Of a stretch of 41,679 bases of DNA, positions 34,613 through 41,601 are shown piece after piece; position 1 is the stretch's first letter, and each line of letters opens with the position of its first letter. Below the pieces are notes generated by a model, which was not told the DNA's origin, did no database searches, and saw only the letters and a list, made by a program, of their open reading frames with translations. This DNA is from Clostridiales bacterium (GTDB taxonomy: Bacteria; Bacillota; Clostridia; Peptostreptococcales; Anaerovoracaceae), in NCBI GenBank assembly GCA_015058155.1, contig SVCW01000012.1:1-41679 (forward strand), read 5' to 3'. The translations under genes and the position numbers were made by a program.

Positions 34613-35065
34613 CTATTCCGGAAGGCCTTTCTTTGTAAGTACCTGTATATTATTTGCAATCAGATCCATAGCTCTGTAAAAGGCATCCCTGTCTTCATTT
34701 GTAAGTCCCTTCCCGACGATTGCTACGGCCACCTCTCCTTTTTCAAGGACGTGCTCTGCTGCCTTCCTTCCCTCTTCGGTAAGTTTTATCTTCGCTCTGT
34801 AAAGAGTTTCTTTTATTCCCTCTCTTACAACGAGACCTTTTTCTTCCATCTCGGCAACAATTCTTGAAACTGCAGCCTTATCTTTATCACAGAGTTCGCA
34901 GAGCTCTGTTGAAGTGACTCCTTCAGGAAAACGTTTCACAGCAACGAGATACTGAGCATACGCACCTTTAAGTCCATACTTTGCCATCTCTTCACGCTCT
35001 ATCTTCTGGATTGCACCATAAATACTCGATATAACCGATGAAAACTGTTCAAAACGACTTATCAT
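34613..35065 (-). CDS. MarR-family transcriptional regulator
   Basis: A 150-residue winged-helix regulator. The recognition helix region is TSTELCELCDKDKAAVSRIVAEMEEKGLVVREG (about 51-83) followed by the wing LYRAKIKLTEEGRKAAE. No obvious ligand can be read. It begins 3 bases after the thioesterase stop, its GGAGG site lying inside that gene, so the two form an operon. The promoter region upstream of the operon, shared with the tautomerase gene, contains a 19-bp near-palindrome (35658-35676) that would suit a dimeric MarR protein. Confidence 0.92.
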   Translation of the reverse strand: MISRFEQFSSVISSIYGAIQKIEREEMAKYGLKGAYAQYLVAVKRFPEGVTSTELCELCDKDKAAVSRIVAEMEEKGLVVREGIKETLYRAKIKLTEEGRKAAEHVLEKGEVAVAIVGKGLTNEDRDAFYRAMDLIANNIQVLTKKGLPE

Positions 35066-35068
35066 GCT

Positions 35069-35488
35069 CTATTTTCCTCCCTCTGCCAGTTCTCTTAATA
35101 ATCGATCGATTTCAGGAAGTTTCTTTTTAAGTGCTACAGGCTTTCCGTCTTCTCCGAGGAAACAGTGTTCTGATTTCCCGACAAGAACCACATCACCTGT
35201 TTTATCATTTGTCATTTCATACTTCATGACAAGCTTTACACCTCGGAATTCTGCTACTCCGACATCTATCCTTACCATATCGTCAAATGTAGTAGGTGTC
35301 TTATACTGACAGTCTATAGCAATCACCGGCGAAACGACTCCGTCTTCCTCCATCTTTTTGTAGCCGTAACCGACTTCGTCCATAAAGAAGACTCTCGCTT
35401 CTTCCATCCATCTGATATAATTTGAATGGTGAGTGATACCCATTTTATCAGTTTCATGATACTGAACTTTTCTAAAATATACTGCCAT
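35069..35488 (-). CDS. Acyl-CoA thioesterase, 4HBT/YbgC family
   Basis: Hot-dog-fold thioesterase hydrolysing acyl-CoA. The 139-residue protein has the YbgC-type active-site segment VQYHETDKMGITHHSNYIRWMEEAR with the catalytic Asp, followed by the VEFR-type core strand (DVGVAEFRGVKLVMKYEM). The start is the ATG at 35488 because GGAGGACTTGATT precedes it. It is the first gene of a two-gene operon with a MarR regulator, so the regulator may sense an acyl-CoA or a toxic acid; this is inference. Confidence 0.88.
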   Translation of the reverse strand: MAVYFRKVQYHETDKMGITHHSNYIRWMEEARVFFMDEVGYGYKKMEEDGVVSPVIAIDCQYKTPTTFDDMVRIDVGVAEFRGVKLVMKYEMTNDKTGDVVLVGKSEHCFLGEDGKPVALKKKLPEIDRLLRELAEGGK

Positions 35489-35657
35489 AATCAAGTCCTC
35501 CGAAATCAACCTTGGTTACATCATAACACTTTCAAAGAACTAACGCAAATTTTTGACAAAGCAACATCTTATTTTCTATATACAATTTCCCCACGGACGT
35601 CACCTCTCATAATACTTTCTTATTGCAATCACTAACCTGTTTAACTTATCATACCAT

Positions 35658-35676
35658 TATACATTCTCAATGTATA
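35658..35676. promoter_or_regulatory. 19-bp inverted repeat in the divergent promoter region
   Basis: TATACATT, CTC, AATGTATA is a perfect inverted repeat with a 3-base centre, lying between the thioesterase-marR operon and the tautomerase gene, 30 bases upstream of the tautomerase -35. A plausible MarR-type operator. Confidence 0.5.
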
Positions 35677-35706
35677 CAAAAATTTCTTCTGAATTATCTG
35701 AACTTC

Positions 35707-35735
35707 TTTCAACAATACACGTAATATGTTATAAT
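35707..35735 (+). promoter_or_regulatory. Tautomerase promoter
   Basis: TTTCAA (35707-35712), 17 bases, TATAAT (35730-35735) with an upstream TGT (extended -10). Confidence 0.55.
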
Positions 35736-35787
35736 TTGTATAAATAAAGACTTACCCAAAATACTACATTGCGAAAGGAGCTGCGTT

Positions 35788-36015
35788 ATGCCATATATTG
35801 CAATAAAAACATTTCCTAAAGATGAAGAATTAAAGAGAAAAGCGATTGAAAAGTTAAATGAAGTTTTCCAGGAATACTGGGACTGTCCGCCACAGGCAAT
35901 CACAATCTCATGCGAAGAAATCGCAAAAGAAGACTATGTTGAAAAGATTGTTAAAGGCGAAATCGAACCTAATATGGAAAACGTATACATCCTCAACGGA
36001 GAAAAGAAATTCTAA
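35788..36015 (+). CDS. 4-oxalocrotonate tautomerase-like protein
   Basis: A 75-residue protein beginning MPYIAIKTFPKDEELKRKAIEKLNEVF. Removal of Met exposes the catalytic Pro1 of the tautomerase superfamily; the following beta-alpha-beta pattern fits the small homo-oligomeric subunits. The physiological substrate of such stand-alone tautomerases is usually unknown. AAAGGAGCTGCGTT precedes the ATG. It has its own promoter and a terminator shared with the converging hicB. Confidence 0.85.
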   Translation: MPYIAIKTFPKDEELKRKAIEKLNEVFQEYWDCPPQAITISCEEIAKEDYVEKIVKGEIEPNMENVYILNGEKKF

Positions 36016-36026
36016 ATGAATGCTCA

Positions 36027-36059
36027 AAAGCTCAGAAGCAACCGCCTCTGAGCTTTTTT
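36027..36059 (+). terminator. Terminator after the tautomerase gene
   Basis: AAAGCTCAGA-a-GC (36027-36039) pairs with GC-c-TCTGAGCTTT (36044-36056), then TTT. It directly abuts the converging hicB stop codon at 36058-36060. Confidence 0.9.
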
Positions 36060-36477
36060 AGTACGAGTTATTATCGCCATATATCATTTTTCTTAGAGCT
36101 TCTTGAAGAACCTGAGAGAAGTTGATATTTCTTTCCATTGCAGCCGCATTGAGACCTGCCGGAAGTGTTACTGTACGATTTACAGAATGGTTCACTGTTG
36201 CCATTCTGATTGAAGGCATAAACACATCTATAAGTACAGCTCGGGAGTTTTCATCAAGAGCGACACATGATAATTCCGTAGGCACCGGAAGTTCTCTTTC
36301 ATCTTCTTCGTAATCATAAATATTTGCACCAAGACATTCTCTTGCTGCAAGTAATGCTTCCACTTCATTATCTGCACATGTGGCAAAATCAAAATCCGGA
36401 AAAGAAACGGAAATTCTGCCGTCATCTTCATAATAAAAAACTGCCGGATAATAATACCTGTCTTTTTTATTCATCAT
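36058..36477 (-). CDS. hicB: HicB-family antitoxin
   Basis: A 139-residue antitoxin with the N-terminal degenerate RNase-H-like fold (YYPAVFYYEDDGRISVSFPDFDFATCADNEVEALLAARECLG) and a C-terminal ribbon-helix-helix/CopG segment (NRTVTLPAGLNAAAMERNINFSQVLQEALRKMI) for operator binding. It binds and blocks HicA and represses the operon. Either of two adjacent ATG codons could be the start; GGAGG is 5 or 8 bases upstream. It lies 14 bases after hicA. Confidence 0.92.
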   Translation of the reverse strand: MMNKKDRYYYPAVFYYEDDGRISVSFPDFDFATCADNEVEALLAARECLGANIYDYEEDERELPVPTELSCVALDENSRAVLIDVFMPSIRMATVNHSVNRTVTLPAGLNAAAMERNINFSQVLQEALRKMIYGDNNSY

Positions 36478-36491
36478 CCACTCCTCCCATG

Positions 36492-36689
36492 CTATCTAAA
36501 CAATATGCCTGACTGTTTCTCGATACTGTCTAATGTTTTTCGCGTCAGATCCTTTTCTGGATGCTTTACTGTTACCGTTCCTGGACAATAATCATGTCTG
36601 AAAATATGATGACTACCTGTAACTCGCTTTAATACCCAGCCATGATCCTCTAAAACCCTAATTACCTCTCTTGATGAATAACTTTTCAT
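36492..36689 (-). CDS. hicA: HicA-family mRNA interferase toxin
   Basis: A 65-residue dsRBD-like toxin that cleaves mRNA. The core is intact: SSREVIRVLEDHGWVLKRVTGSHHIFRH with the catalytic histidine in GSHHIF, followed by VTVKHPEKDLTRKTLDSIEKQSG. First gene of hicAB, with a strong promoter whose spacer is a perfect 20-bp palindrome. An additional cysteine (DYCPGT) replaces the usual loop residue. Confidence 0.93.
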   Translation of the reverse strand: MKSYSSREVIRVLEDHGWVLKRVTGSHHIFRHDYCPGTVTVKHPEKDLTRKTLDSIEKQSGILFR

Positions 36690-36704
36690 TTACCTTTCCT
36701 TCCA

Positions 36705-36733
36705 AGTATAACAAATATAATTATATTTGTCAA
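36705..36733 (-). promoter_or_regulatory. hicAB promoter with embedded palindrome
   Basis: Minus-strand TTGACA (36728-36733), exactly 17 bases, TATACT (36705-36710). The spacer and adjoining bases form the perfect 20-bp palindrome ACAAATATAATTATATTTGT (36711-36730), an ideal operator for HicB. Confidence 0.8.
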
Positions 36734-36800
36734 CGCACATTATTACCATATTTTTACATTTATAATATACCATCTGGTAAAATTTGTAAATAGATAGGTA

Positions 36801-36826
36801 AAAAAAGAGGAGCCGAAGCTCCTCTT
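36801..36826 (-). terminator. Terminator after the S-layer gene
   Basis: AAGAGGAGC (36805-36813), loop CGAA, GCTCCTCTT (36818-36826), followed on the minus strand by a T run. Confidence 0.92.
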
Positions 36827-36851
36827 AAGGGTTAAATCTCTTAGTATTTAA

Positions 36852-39344
36852 TTACTTTGAGAAAACAATGATATCTACGCCGTTTTCGTCATCTGTATCA
36901 ACCTGATACATGTAAACAGTGTTACCCTTCTTGATGTCCTTATATGCTGCAGCTGAGAATCCATCTTCTGCATCATAGAGGTAAACAACTACATCGTCAG
37001 CTACGTCAACGATTCTTCCGTTAGTTGTAGTAGCCTGATCGTTTGCAGCATCTACATCGTAGATGTATGATACTGATGCACTTGTTGTCTTAATACCATC
37101 GTCAGTCTTATCTAATACTGTTACAGCAGTTGCAGTTGCAATTGGAGTAATTGTAGTAAGAGTATCGCCTGAGAAGTCTAAGATAGCGAGTGATGTCGCA
37201 CCAATATTGTCAAGAGCTGCGTCATCGTGCTTTACAGTGTCAGGAGTTCCATCAACGAGGATGTCAATTTCATATACATCTGTACCATCTTCATCGATTG
37301 TGCCGTATCCTACGATTACACCATAAATTGTGTCTTCTTCTACTGCTGCGCCGTTAAGAGCAACGAGAATTACTTCTTCAGTTTCTGCATCAATGTAGTA
37401 CTTAACTGAATTATTTGGAAGATCAGCCATTACAGGAATGTCTGCTACGCTTCCAACTGACCATTCTTCATCAGCTCCACCGAATCCTGAAGTGCTTGTA
37501 TTAACAAGAACAACAGCATCATTACCTACCTTGTAACCATCGAGGAGGTTCTTTGAAGTGAACTTGCCAGCGTTTGTTGAAGTCCATGAAATAGCAACCA
37601 TAGTTGATACTTCACCTGCAGTGTTAAGATCGAATCCAACAACTGTGTCAGCAGCGATTGCGGCATTTGATACTTCTGTTACGATGTCTTCATTTACTGT
37701 ATAAGTTGCAGTGATTCCTTCAGCGTTCATGAGCTTAACCTTATAGTCGTCATTATCATATCCGCCAGCTGCGCCCATAGCCTTAATTACAACACCATAG
37801 TTATCAGCCTTATCAACTTCTACATCTGTAAACGCAATCTTTCCAGCATAGTCAAGGTAGAATGTACCTTCTGCAGTGAGTGCAACGTCTCCGTTGTCAA
37901 CGTCATATGATCCGCCAACTGAAGTTGTCTTCTGGTACTTTTCTCCATTGATTACATACTTAGTATCGCTTGTAACCTTAGTAACTGTACCCTTAACTGT
38001 TTCTGTTCCAACTTCAATTCTTGTGATTGTATTATCACCAGTTTCTTCGTAGATTGTTACAACATTACCTTCCTTGATGTCTTCAAGTGAAGCTGCTCCA
38101 AGAATAGCAAATGTTTCTGTGTCGATTTCGTCCTTCTGAGTCATTGCAAATTCTGATCCAGCAAGAGTCATATCTTCTTCTAATTCTTCTGCATAATCAG
38201 CATCCCACTGGATTACCTTAGCTGCAGCCCAATTTGAAATTGAATAAACAGCCTTAATATAATTACCTGAAATCTTAACAGCAAGTGTCATATCATCAAC
38301 TGCTGAATATGTTGATACTCCAACAGTTACCCCTGTTACACCTGTTGCGATACCGTTCTGAATTGTAACGCCTGATACAGTTGTTGTATTGCCAGCGTTC
38401 ATTCCCTTTGAAGAACCGAGATTATATTCTGTATCATCTTCGAGAGTGAGTACGAGCTGTGAATCATCATTTACTGAGAATGTACCTGATACAAATGTTG
38501 ACTTAACTTCCTTGATTCCAGTGATTTCGTTATCGCTGTTTGCATAAGCAACAACTGCAGCACCGAGGTAAGCCTTGATGTTTACACCATCAGCAACAGT
38601 CTGTGTTCCGTCATAAACGAAAGCTGCGCCTGCACCTGTTGTAGCAGCATCAATATAAGTATTGTTTGCACTATTTTCTGCAATGTCAGCAGTAAGGTTA
38701 TAGAGATCCTGGTCAAGTCTAGCGAGCATTGTGTCCTTAGGTTCATTTGCGTTCCACTTTGCGTCCTTATCAACTGTACCGATTTCGTTGTCAAGGTTGT
38801 TGTAAATCATAACAGCAACATCGCCTCTGTTAGCAGCAGCTGAACCAGCCTGAGCGATTCCGTCCATGATTCCAAGAGCCTTAGCCTTTACAACATAGTT
38901 TGCAGGCCATGTGCCTGGGAGTGATTCGTCAGTGTAACCTACGGCTCTAACGAGCATTGTAGCCATTTCCTGATAGCTTACAGTGTCAGCAGGTCTGAAC
39001 TTTCCGTTTCCATCACCCTTTAAAATACCAAGAGCTTCTGCATAACCAATGTATCCAGCAGCCCAACCGTAACCAGCGAGATCTGTGAATGATGCTGTAT
39101 TTCCTTCAGCATATTCAGCAAGTCCAAGAGCAGTGATTACGAGCTTAGCAGCTTCTGCTCTGTTTACAGCCTTTTCTGGATAGTAGTTACCATCTGTGTA
39201 ACCTGTAACTACACCGAGTTCTGTAAGAGCGCCAACAGCTTCTTCGTAGTCTGTTCCAGCAACGTCAGCAGGAGCAGCGAATGCCATTGAGAAGCTTCCG
39301 AGTACAAGTGCGAGCACGAGTACAAATGAAATTACTCTTTTCAT
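36852..39344 (-). CDS. Major S-layer protein with three SLH domains
   Basis: An 830-residue exported protein, most likely the main S-layer subunit. The signal peptide is MKRVISFVLVLALVLGSFSMAFA. Three SLH repeats follow at about 30-75 (GVVTGYTDGNYYPEKAVNRAEAAKLV), 85-145 (FTDLAGYGWAAGYIGYAEALG, GKFRPADTVSYQEMATMLV) and 150-200. The remaining 600 residues are beta-rich, acidic and contain no cysteine, as expected for an assembling S-layer. The start is the ATG at 39344 because AGGAGGAATTTTCAAA lies before it; a longer open frame runs up into the leader and promoter and is not real. The gene has a strong promoter, a leader of about 130 nt with a long stem-loop, and an upstream tandem repeat. 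Confidence 0.92.
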   Translation of the reverse strand: MKRVISFVLVLALVLGSFSMAFAAPADVAGTDYEEAVGALTELGVVTGYTDGNYYPEKAVNRAEAAKLVITALGLAEYAEGNTASFTDLAGYGWAAGYIGYAEALGILKGDGNGKFRPADTVSYQEMATMLVRAVGYTDESLPGTWPANYVVKAKALGIMDGIAQAGSAAANRGDVAVMIYNNLDNEIGTVDKDAKWNANEPKDTMLARLDQDLYNLTADIAENSANNTYIDAATTGAGAAFVYDGTQTVADGVNIKAYLGAAVVAYANSDNEITGIKEVKSTFVSGTFSVNDDSQLVLTLEDDTEYNLGSSKGMNAGNTTTVSGVTIQNGIATGVTGVTVGVSTYSAVDDMTLAVKISGNYIKAVYSISNWAAAKVIQWDADYAEELEEDMTLAGSEFAMTQKDEIDTETFAILGAASLEDIKEGNVVTIYEETGDNTITRIEVGTETVKGTVTKVTSDTKYVINGEKYQKTTSVGGSYDVDNGDVALTAEGTFYLDYAGKIAFTDVEVDKADNYGVVIKAMGAAGGYDNDDYKVKLMNAEGITATYTVNEDIVTEVSNAAIAADTVVGFDLNTAGEVSTMVAISWTSTNAGKFTSKNLLDGYKVGNDAVVLVNTSTSGFGGADEEWSVGSVADIPVMADLPNNSVKYYIDAETEEVILVALNGAAVEEDTIYGVIVGYGTIDEDGTDVYEIDILVDGTPDTVKHDDAALDNIGATSLAILDFSGDTLTTITPIATATAVTVLDKTDDGIKTTSASVSYIYDVDAANDQATTTNGRIVDVADDVVVYLYDAEDGFSAAAYKDIKKGNTVYMYQVDTDDENGVDIIVFSK

Positions 39345-39372
39345 TTTGAAAATTCCTCCTATAATATATTTT

Positions 39373-39421
39373 TTCGGAAGGGGTGTTGTTATTTTCTGCC
39401 AAATTATCCTCCCCTTCCGAA
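39373..39421 (-). promoter_or_regulatory. Stem-loop in the S-layer mRNA leader
   Basis: TTCGGAAGGGG (39373-39383) and CCCCTTCCGAA (39411-39421) are perfectly complementary over 11 bp with a 27-base loop, lying between the promoter and the ribosome binding site of the S-layer gene. The minus-strand transcript continues with A-rich sequence, so it is not a terminator. Confidence 0.8.
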
Positions 39422-39481
39422 GATAACTTGTCTTGGGCAGATGCATAAAAGTACAGACTTTTAGGCATACTACCATGTTAG

Positions 39482-39511
39482 ATTATAACCTTGTCTACCG
39501 CTTTAAGTCAA
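39482..39511 (-). promoter_or_regulatory. S-layer gene promoter
   Basis: Minus-strand TTGACT (39506-39511), 18 bases, TATAAT (39482-39487). Predicted transcript start near 39475. Confidence 0.75.
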
Positions 39512-39524
39512 TTATTTGCCCCAA

Positions 39525-39566
39525 ATGTAACATAACTGTAATACATTGAAATATAACTGAAATACA
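39525..39566 (-). repeat. 21-bp tandem direct repeat upstream of the S-layer promoter
   Basis: On the minus strand two adjoining 21-bp units (39546-39566 then 39525-39545) match at 17 of 21 positions. Each consists of two half-repeats about 10.5 bases apart, with hexamer cores TTTCAG, TTTCAA, TTACAG and TTACAT. The block ends 13 bases upstream of the -35. A related inverted copy lies at 39671-39689 on the plus strand. Confidence 0.75.
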
Positions 39567-39573
39567 GTGTCAT

Positions 39574-40012
39574 TTCTGTGGTCTTTATGGCCTTGTGTAT
39601 GGCCCCCCTGGGCTTTTGACCAGCTTATTTATGTTATGGTTTTATATTACAGTAGTCGCCCCCGAAAATCAATTACAGCAATGTTACAAGAAGGTTAACT
39701 GTGTGTTGCGTACCTTCAGCGTAGGGGTAATTGATTAAGTGTTGGCTGGGAGTGCATAAAAGGCGGGGCGGGTGGACAAGAGTTAATATGAACAGGCCTG
39801 GGAGAGCAAAGGTTAATATAAACAGGCCGGGCGAATGCCCGGCCTGTGTTTTGTGTCTGGATAGATTTTGTTTCTGCAGTATGGGTGTTGTGGTGGTTGC
39901 TAGGGTATCGGAAGAGAGTTGATAAAATTGTTTGTTCTTGTTCTACAATTACAATAAACATTTCTTCATCTTCTAGGCGAGATTTCAAGAATTATTAACC
40001 CGCCTATGCTTC
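39574..40012. other. Gene-free stretch between S-layer promoter and insertion sequence
   Basis: No convincing gene. It contains an inverted copy of the S-layer upstream element (39671-39689), a near-perfect 30-base-period direct repeat (GTTAATATrAACAGGCC at 39782 and 39812) and a strong hairpin, ACAGGCCGGGC/GCCCGGCCTGT (39822-39832 with 39837-39847, loop GAAT) followed by GTTTTG. The hairpin could be a terminator for a gene no longer present. The insertion sequence begins at the right edge. Confidence 0.5.
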
Positions 40013-40021
40013 TGAAGTGAA

Positions 40022-40058
40022 CCCCTTTCGTTAGACACAACAGTCTAATGAAGGGGGG
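40022..40058 (+). promoter_or_regulatory. Hairpin at the left end covering the orfA ribosome binding site
   Basis: CCCCTT (40022-40027) and CGTTAGAC (40029-40036) pair with GTCTAATG (40043-40050) and AAGGGG (40051-40056) around ACAACA, with one bulged T and one wobble pair. The 3' arm holds the G-rich ribosome binding site of the GTG-started orfA. Confidence 0.65.
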
Positions 40059-40064
40059 TTTTAA

Positions 40065-40586
40065 GTGTCAGGAAAAAAGAAATACTCAGATGTATTCAAA
40101 CTAAAAGTCGTGCTTGAATATCTTGAAGGTAAAAATGGAGGTTTTGAAACACTTGGCAAGAAATATGGAGTTGATAATTCTCAAATCAGGCATTGGGTAC
40201 ACAATTACGAAGCTAATTCTATCGAAGGATTAAGTAAAGTTACCAGAACTTATGATGGCGCTACCAGAATTCATATTGTAGAATATATGCATCAGAACTC
40301 TTTGTCTCTGCGCCAAACTGCAGCGTTGTTTTGTATTAGTTCTCATTCAACGCTTAGTAAATGGGAACGCATATATTACGAAGAAGGCAAAGAGGCATTA
40401 CTTGAAGAACGACGAGGTCGGAAACATATGTCTACAAAAAAGCCAAAAGAATCGAAGAAAAAGAATGTGAACGAAAATGAAGATCTTCTCGCCGAAGTTC
40501 AGCGTCTTCGCATGGAAAATGAATACTTAAAAAAATTGAATGCCTTAATTCAAGAGCGGGAAAAGTCGGAACAAAAGAAAAAGTAA
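40065..40586 (+). CDS. IS3-family transposase OrfA
   Basis: A 173-residue DNA-binding subunit. It has two helix-turn-helix regions (about 8-50, KYSDVFKLKVVLEYLEG; and about 75-115, LSLRQTAALFCISSHSTLSKWERIY), and a C-terminal coiled coil with heptad leucines (LLAEVQRLRMENEYLKKLNALIQ) for dimerisation, as usual in the IS150 group. The start is the GTG at 40065 with GGGGGG 6 bases upstream. The gene ends in AAG AAA AAG TAA; the A-rich end just before the stop is the likely site of a -1 ribosomal frameshift into orfB, whose frame is open across the junction. Confidence 0.93.
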   Translation: MSGKKKYSDVFKLKVVLEYLEGKNGGFETLGKKYGVDNSQIRHWVHNYEANSIEGLSKVTRTYDGATRIHIVEYMHQNSLSLRQTAALFCISSHSTLSKWERIYYEEGKEALLEERRGRKHMSTKKPKESKKKNVNENEDLLAEVQRLRMENEYLKKLNALIQEREKSEQKKK

Positions 40587-40627
40587 CAGTCATTTCTGAG
40601 TTAAGGCAAAAGTATCCGCTTAATGAT

Positions 40628-41431
40628 TTGCTTAAGCTTGCAGGAGTTCCAAGAAGCACATACTATTACTATCTCAAAAATTTATCGAAACCTGATAAGT
40701 ATCGTGTTGAGAAGGAAGAAATATCTGCGATTTACCACGAAAATATGGGTAGATACGGCTACCGCAGAATTACTATGGAAATGCGCAACCGCGGATATAT
40801 CATAAACCACAAGACTGTAAGCAGACTCATGAAACAGCTAAACCTCAAGTGTATGGTCAGAATTAAGAAATATCGCTCATATCGTGGCCAGGTTGGTAAG
40901 GTTGCGCCTAATCTCATTAATCGTGATTTCCACGCAAGTGCACCTAATCAGAAATGGACTACTGACATAACTGAGTTTTCACTCTTTGGCAGGAAGATAT
41001 ATCTTTCTCCAATACTTGATATGTACAACAGTGAAATTGTGTCGTACACATTAAGTGAACATCCAACACTTCCGCCTGTTCTTGAAATGCTTGATTCCGC
41101 CTTCGAAAGACTTCCTTTGAACTCAGGTTTGATACTTCATTCAGATCAAGGATGGCAGTATCAGCATAATCAGTATCAGGCTCGACTTGCAGGAAAGGGT
41201 GTTGTACAAAGTATGTCACGCAAAGGAAACTGTCTTGATAATTCAATAATGGAGAATTTCTTTGGATTGCTTAAATCAGAGCTGCTTTACTTGCGCGAGT
41301 TTAAAGATATTGATGAATTCGTAGAAGAACTCGAGAAATATATATTCTATTACAACAACAAACGTATCAAGGGCAAACTAAAAGGACTTAGCCCTGTTGA
41401 TTACAGGATTAAGTCCCAGTTAGTTGCTTAA
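40628..41431 (+). CDS. IS3-family transposase OrfB (DDE integrase domain)
   Basis: Catalytic subunit with the rve integrase core. In the 267-residue numbering the DDE triad is Asp113 (WTTDITEF), Asp173 (LHSDQGWQY) and Glu209 (MENFFGLLKSE), with the IS3-type HTH_21 segment GRYGYRRITMEM upstream. The open frame actually extends leftward to the orfA end (KVTVISELRQKYPLNDLLKLAG), consistent with synthesis as an OrfAB fusion by a -1 frameshift. A TTG at about 40628 would give the stand-alone form. No frameshift or stop disrupts it, so the element may be active. Confidence 0.93.
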   Translation: MLKLAGVPRSTYYYYLKNLSKPDKYRVEKEEISAIYHENMGRYGYRRITMEMRNRGYIINHKTVSRLMKQLNLKCMVRIKKYRSYRGQVGKVAPNLINRDFHASAPNQKWTTDITEFSLFGRKIYLSPILDMYNSEIVSYTLSEHPTLPPVLEMLDSAFERLPLNSGLILHSDQGWQYQHNQYQARLAGKGVVQSMSRKGNCLDNSIMENFFGLLKSELLYLREFKDIDEFVEELEKYIFYYNNKRIKGKLKGLSPVDYRIKSQLVA

Positions 41432-41565
41432 ATTTAGTTGCCCGTTAGTGTCTAACCTTTTGGGGTCAGTTCAGAGATCCCGTGGCTTCTCTTTTTATAA
41501 CTCTTCAAATTTTTTCTAATCCTGTATGTTTTACGATTTCGTTGCTATTATTTCGTTTTCAATAA

Positions 41566-41592
41566 AAAACAGAGCCTCTTCGGCTCTGTTTT
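41566..41592 (-). terminator. Terminator at the right edge
   Basis: AAAACAGAGCC (41566-41576), loop TCTTC, GGCTCTGTTTT (41582-41592), able to act on both strands; it lies 9 bases past the stop of the edge gene. Confidence 0.9.
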
Positions 41593-41601
41593 CCGTTTTC
41601 C

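Larger units (their letters stand above)
40013..41473 (+). mobile_element. IS3-family insertion sequence, IS150-like
   Basis: A 1,461-bp element with two overlapping-frame transposase genes and imperfect terminal inverted repeats. The left end reads TGAAGTGAACCCC and the right end, reversed, TGAACTGACCCC, both followed within a few bases by GTTAGACAC. Ends and size are those of the IS150 group. I see no clear target-site duplication in the bases next to the ends (TTC on the left, GAG on the right), so the exact boundaries could be a few bases off or the element has been rearranged. Confidence 0.85.

Noticed and set aside
39373..39421. Terminator upstream of the S-layer gene
   Set aside because: On the transcribed strand the stem is followed by A's, and it lies between the promoter and the start codon of a gene that must be well expressed.
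39731..39922. A 63-codon plus-strand open frame with repeated VNxNRPG
   Set aside because: The repeated peptide is simply the 30-base DNA repeat read in frame, and the frame crosses the orphan hairpin; no ribosome binding site.
40003..41483. Target-site duplication of the insertion sequence
   Set aside because: The 3-5 bases outside the ends do not match on the two sides under either boundary choice.
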